Position numbers and translations under genes: made by a program. A stretch of DNA of 64,000 bases from Capitulum mitella (lineage: Eukaryota; Arthropoda; Thecostraca; Pollicipedomorpha; Pollicipedidae). This document shows, piece after piece, positions 59,950 to 64,000 of the stretch (the stretch's first letter is position 1; each line of letters begins with the position of its first letter). The notes below the pieces were generated by a model that was not told where the DNA came from, did not search any database, and saw nothing but the letters and a program-made list of their open reading frames with translations. The stretch is from the NCBI GenBank assembly GCA_030062745.1, contig CP099852.1, positions 20,420,266-20,484,265 of the forward strand. Direction: 5' to 3'.

Positions 59950-61420
59950 TGCTTTTGTAGTACATGATAACTTTTAGCTGTTTGCTGTTATCTGTGCACG
60001 TTAGATGTTTCAGGCAAAACCTTCCATATGTCTTGTATGCGGTGTTCGTTTGACTCCCGTAGAAGATGTCAGTGCTCTTTTTTGTGGCGTCTTGTTTTTG
60101 CTTACTGAAGGTGGTATCTAGCCGTTATCGTATCTCGTAGTCTACTGCCGTATTTGAGAAGCCATCACTGATTAGAACGGACTTCAGTTTTTGGAATTCA
60201 CCGTTCATTGCCTCCCATGTGGAGCAGGTTTTGATAGCTCGTTTGCCAAAAGACTTGACGCTTGTCTTATATCTGGCTGGGAACTCGCTATTCGCATTTG
60301 AGCATTTCCCTTACTCAGTGACTTCCCTGAAGACCGTAGTCTCGAAAAAGTTGTTGGAAGCCCTGGTCTGGACGTCAAGGAACGTTAACACATTGCCAAT
60401 GCTTAGTTCGTAGGAAAACTTTAATATGAGTTGTTCTCCAGAGCTTCCCTGAGCCATTTGAGGTGGTCGTCATCTTGGGTATCTACGAAAACGTCATCTA
60501 CGTAACGACAGTAGATGTTTGGTCCCATAATATCAGCAGTTAAGACTTTTCTTGAAGGCGGCTCATGTAGAAATTCGCAAAAAAGGCTTTAGGGGAGACT
60601 CCATAGCCATATCCTCTTTCTGACGGTATAGCTTGCTGTCAGATCCGCGGAAGGGAAAGTCCATGGTGCACGATCGGAGATTTCCCGGAATCCGGCGGTC
60701 CAGCTTTAGAGGTGGTAGGGTCAGGTGCTGGTAGACACGATGCGGAATATTCCGATGGTCTCTTCAACCAGGTTTGTGCACAAGCTCTCGGCGTCAAGTG
60801 AAGCTAGGATGCCGGTCGGCTGGCATCCTCTGATATGTCCATGGACTCCTCCGTTGAGGCCAGACTGTGTGCAGAGGATGCGTACGGTGAAAGCGTGCTG
60901 TTGAGTTTCCTCGCCAGGCGGTATGTGGAAGAAGGCATTCGTGAAATAAAGGGCCGGAGAGGGGCTCCTGTTCTTGTGCGTTCTCACATTTCCATAAGCG
61001 TGGCCGGATGAATATTCGCCGGTAATCGTGAAGAAATGTACGCCTCCAAACACAGAATTGATTCAAGCGATTAAACGGTTCACACTTGTCTTTAGTTTGT
61101 CCGTTGCGTCCTTGGTGAGTCGTTCAAATTTATTCACATCATTCAGGATGCTGTTCGTTTTTTTCCGGATGCTCATCTTTGCAGAGAATATAAAAAATGG
61201 GAGACTTTTCGGCTGTTCTGTTAGCTATACTCCTTTCCTTTCGGAGTTCATCTGCTGTTTCCCAAAGGCCTTCAGCGAGAAGGCCGCTTGTGGTGCTACC
61301 TCTAGATTTAGTATTCTCACCCAAAAGACAGGGTTTGAGGTCAAGATTGATCTTGACCTTTTCTACGGGAATCAAATCGAGACAGCAAATAAGATTGATG
61401 AAAAACTTCCACTAGATATT
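59950..61420 (-). pseudogene. Penelope-like element reverse transcriptase, decayed
   Basis: From high to low coordinates the minus strand gives an N-terminal ADELRKERSI-type segment (61.25 kb), ITGEYSSGHAYGNVRTHKN (61.0 kb, the Penelope-type GNVKTHK motif), LASLDAESLCTNLVEETI (60.8 kb, RT motif A), FFANFYMSRLQ (60.57 kb) and IYCRYVDDVFVDTQDDDHL (60.49 kb, the catalytic YVDD). Downstream is an FLDVQTR-like segment (60.37 kb). Stops and frame changes occur between motifs. A C-terminal GIY-YIG endonuclease could not be identified with confidence. Assignment to Penelope rather than another RT class rests on the GNVKTHK and FANFYM motifs. Confidence 0.62.
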
Positions 61421-62677
61421 TTACCGAAACATTTAACGTACATAGATAACAACAGACATCTAAAAGACGTCATATGCTACAAAAGCAGAATAACATGCAA
61501 AACAGAACTATGAAAATTTGGGCTAATACCTAGATAGAAAGGTAGAAAATTTTATTGGGCTGCTTAACGGAGGAAGGGTTTCTGGACCACCCCCTTTACA
61601 GGAATAGGACTACACGGCCACAGACAACCTGGGCGGGCCGCAATGAGCCGGAATCCGGACCTCGTAAGCGGGCCTTAGTTTTGGCCCCGGAGTAGGCATC
61701 GTAGCAGTTACTCCAAAAAGTAACCCAAACACCGTTAATCTGCAATTTATGAAGAGAGCTCATAGAAAAGCCAGATGATTTGGACTAAATCGAAGCCCGG
61801 ACCCTGCTAGGAGGTCTCCGCAATCCGTCCGAGGCAGAGCCTCGCTTACCCAAAAAGTGGCCACCCAAAGACCAGGAGGCTACAATTTTTCACGGACTCG
61901 ACGGAATGAACTCTTGTGTGTCGGAAGAATTGTTCTGACTATGCTTAAAGTCTCCTCAGTCATTCTTAGTAATGCTACTTAATGTTAATCGCGAAGGCTT
62001 GAACTAATTCCTGTTGCAACATATAAACGTACCAGCTACCATCATTTTTTGATCCCACATAACGAGATCGATAGCCGTCACGGTGAACCAGCCGTAATCT
62101 GTGTAGTGCCAGACACTGTCAGACAGCAAAACTACCTAAACAAATCATTTTATATTAGTTTATCGCACATTTGCCTCCCGGTTAAGGAAGTGCTTGTTTC
62201 GGGAAATCTGAAATGTCTGTCAATAAGAAAGATGCTCTATTGCCGAAAGTTCATTTCATGTGTTAAAATGCAAAATTCTTCACTCCTTTACACATAGAAG
62301 GTGTGAAAATCGAAAAGTTTTCAATAATTTGGCCTCCTAAAATACGCAGAAATGTTGGATTACTATTCAAAATTAGCGTTTGCCTTACATGGTCTAATAC
62401 ACGCATGATATTCCTGGTTGTCTCGTACTTTGTCGTACTTTGCCTGGTGCTCGTAGTGTAAAAGTATGCTTTCGTAGTTAGGATGAGCAACGAAATATAA
62501 TATTTTTTGCCGCTCTTGATGGTTAAGAAAGTGATGTGAGTGAAATAAAACATGCAGGTATGGTGGCAAAATTTAAGACGTCCATAAGTGTATCAACTTG
62601 ATACCAAACGCTCGATTTATCTGCTGTGACTTTGTCTAGGTACTTTGGCTTCAAAGAAGTGCAAGCGAAGTGTACGT

Positions 62678-63177
62678 NNNNNNNNNNNNNNNNNNNNNNN
62701 NNNNNNNNNNNNNNNNNNNNNNNNNNNNNNNNNNNNNNNNNNNNNNNNNNNNNNNNNNNNNNNNNNNNNNNNNNNNNNNNNNNNNNNNNNNNNNNNNNNN
62801 NNNNNNNNNNNNNNNNNNNNNNNNNNNNNNNNNNNNNNNNNNNNNNNNNNNNNNNNNNNNNNNNNNNNNNNNNNNNNNNNNNNNNNNNNNNNNNNNNNNN
62901 NNNNNNNNNNNNNNNNNNNNNNNNNNNNNNNNNNNNNNNNNNNNNNNNNNNNNNNNNNNNNNNNNNNNNNNNNNNNNNNNNNNNNNNNNNNNNNNNNNNN
63001 NNNNNNNNNNNNNNNNNNNNNNNNNNNNNNNNNNNNNNNNNNNNNNNNNNNNNNNNNNNNNNNNNNNNNNNNNNNNNNNNNNNNNNNNNNNNNNNNNNNN
63101 NNNNNNNNNNNNNNNNNNNNNNNNNNNNNNNNNNNNNNNNNNNNNNNNNNNNNNNNNNNNNNNNNNNNNNNNNNNNN
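62678..63177. other. Assembly gap (500 N)
   Basis: Exactly 500 N. It separates AT-rich sequence on the left from the GC-rich GHITM end on the right. Confidence 0.99.
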
Positions 63178-63354
63178 AATGAGCAACAGCGCAGAGCAAT
63201 TACTTCTTGCGTAGCGTCGCTGCCACTGTCGCAAACCGAAACTACGAAAGCCGCCAAGAACTCATGCGCACGATGCAAAGGAGAGGCATATTCAATCCCG
63301 AAGTGTCAATGAAGGCAATGAAGACTTCACAACGACTGAACATATCGGACTCAG

Positions 63355-63522
63355 CCAATCCGCAATGAGATGCTCCAAGCGTTCCAGGGTCCCAAGCTCT
63401 GAGAGCCAGCCCTGGCCACGCCCTCCGATCGCCTCGGCCAATCAGGTCCGGCGCGCACACCGACGGCCCAATGATGGGGCCAGCGTCGGGTCTCGCCCCA
63501 CCTCCTACTCTCCACAGCCAAT
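63355..63522 (+). promoter_or_regulatory. Cluster of four CCAAT boxes
   Basis: CCAAT occurs at 63355, 63438, 63468 and 63518, all on the plus strand, two in the optimal NF-Y context GCCAATCAG, within GC-rich sequence. This looks like a promoter, but it lies just past the 3' end of GHITM and no plus-strand exon is visible within the remaining window. Function is inference. Confidence 0.35.
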
Positions 63523-63560
63523 CAGACGCAGTGTCCAGCCCCACGCGGCCGACCGGGCCT

Positions 63561-63645
63561 TCACTTTTTCCGGTTCCCGCCACCAGCCAGGATCATGGCG
63601 ATCCGCATGAAGATGTTGATCGTGTCCAGATAGATGGAGACCGAG
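63561..63645 (-). CDS. GHITM: GHITM (TMBIM5) last coding exon
   Basis: After the acceptor CTGTTCGCAG, 85 bases encode SVSI, YLDTINIFMRIAMILAGGG and NRKK, then TGA. This matches the conserved C-terminus of growth hormone-inducible transmembrane protein, a Bax-inhibitor-1-family protein of the mitochondrial inner membrane involved in cristae organisation and ion (Ca2+/H+) exchange. The exon covers the last transmembrane helix and the lysine-terminated tail. It begins with one base completing a codon from the previous exon, which lies beyond the right window edge; the rest of the window (63646-64000) is GC-rich intron. No stops or frame damage are seen. The motif is long and ends exactly where the family ends, so the identity is fairly secure although only 27 residues are visible. 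Confidence 0.8.
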
Positions 63646-64000
63646 CTGCGAACAGGAGACGAACGCGTGAAGAAACGGACAACACAACGCGACACACGGG
63701 AAAGCTGGACACGGGAACATCGCCACGAGGCGGGAGAGGCGGAGACGGAGCCGTGGAGAGGAGACAAACGCGTAACGAGTCGCACACGGCGTGACATTCG
63801 GGCACGGGGCGCAACATCAGAAGGTGGTAGGCAAGCGGTGTCGGTTGCAGCATGCCGGTAGACTGCCGCTGTCACAGCAGATTATCACTGTAAACTTGGT
63901 CGGAGACGATGGCCAATGACCGTCTCTCCCACAGCATGACGAGACTAGCGCGGCCAGCGCAGTGAGAGAACGAATACTGTGATCTCCATTTCACGGGACA

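Overview
This is a gene-poor window from an animal nuclear genome, most likely an invertebrate and possibly an arthropod such as a chelicerate; the phylum is inference. The evidence is GT-AG spliced exons, metazoan-type FEN1 and GHITM exons, decayed animal transposons (piggyBac-like MITEs, Ty3/gypsy, Tc1/mariner, Penelope-like) and abundant microsatellites. Three runs of exactly 500 N (15454-15953, 41542-42041, 62678-63177) are scaffold-join gaps of arbitrary size. Nothing bacterial or phage-like is present.

Left third (1-26 kb): non-coding. A ~5.1 kb block (1-5180) recurs almost unchanged at 17129-22267, on the far side of a gap. From 5.2 to 12 kb lies a second dispersed unit, present as an old diverged copy, two tandem copies and one inverted copy at 39.2-41.5 kb. 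It carries short exon-like pieces of an unrecognised protein (motif LRLWEG) fused to the 3' end of a gypsy pol. A 1.2 kb TTAA-flanked MITE sits in one copy while the other two copies preserve the empty site. Three more MITE copies lie at 23.8, 25.2 and 31.8 kb.

Middle (26-39 kb): transposase relics (an FDTTSSNTG-type multicopy family at 27.3-29.4 kb and mariner at 30.6-31.4 kb), then a flap endonuclease 1 copy on the minus strand. That copy keeps exon structure but has lost catalytic residues and splice signals and has gained a frameshift and a stop, so it is a pseudogene.

Right third (42-64 kb): the one apparently intact gene. A minus-strand gene of 14 coding exons (42178-56346) was assembled from splice sites; every junction phase agrees and the product is 333 aa: an N-terminal membrane anchor, a central predicted coiled coil and an acidic tail that includes a tandemly duplicated exon. 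I do not recognise the family. Its introns hold a foldback element, tandem repeats and a candidate stop-containing exon. Beyond it are a Penelope-like reverse transcriptase relic (60-61.4 kb) and, at the right edge, the last coding exon of GHITM (TMBIM5), also on the minus strand.

The functional content visible here is therefore one novel membrane-protein gene and the 3' end of a mitochondrial membrane-protein gene, set in repeats. Stretches not listed (roughly 14.7-15.4, 22.3-23.7, 29.45-30.6, 32.6-33.3, 33.8-36.5, 57.7-59.9 and 61.5-62.7 kb) hold no gene I can support.
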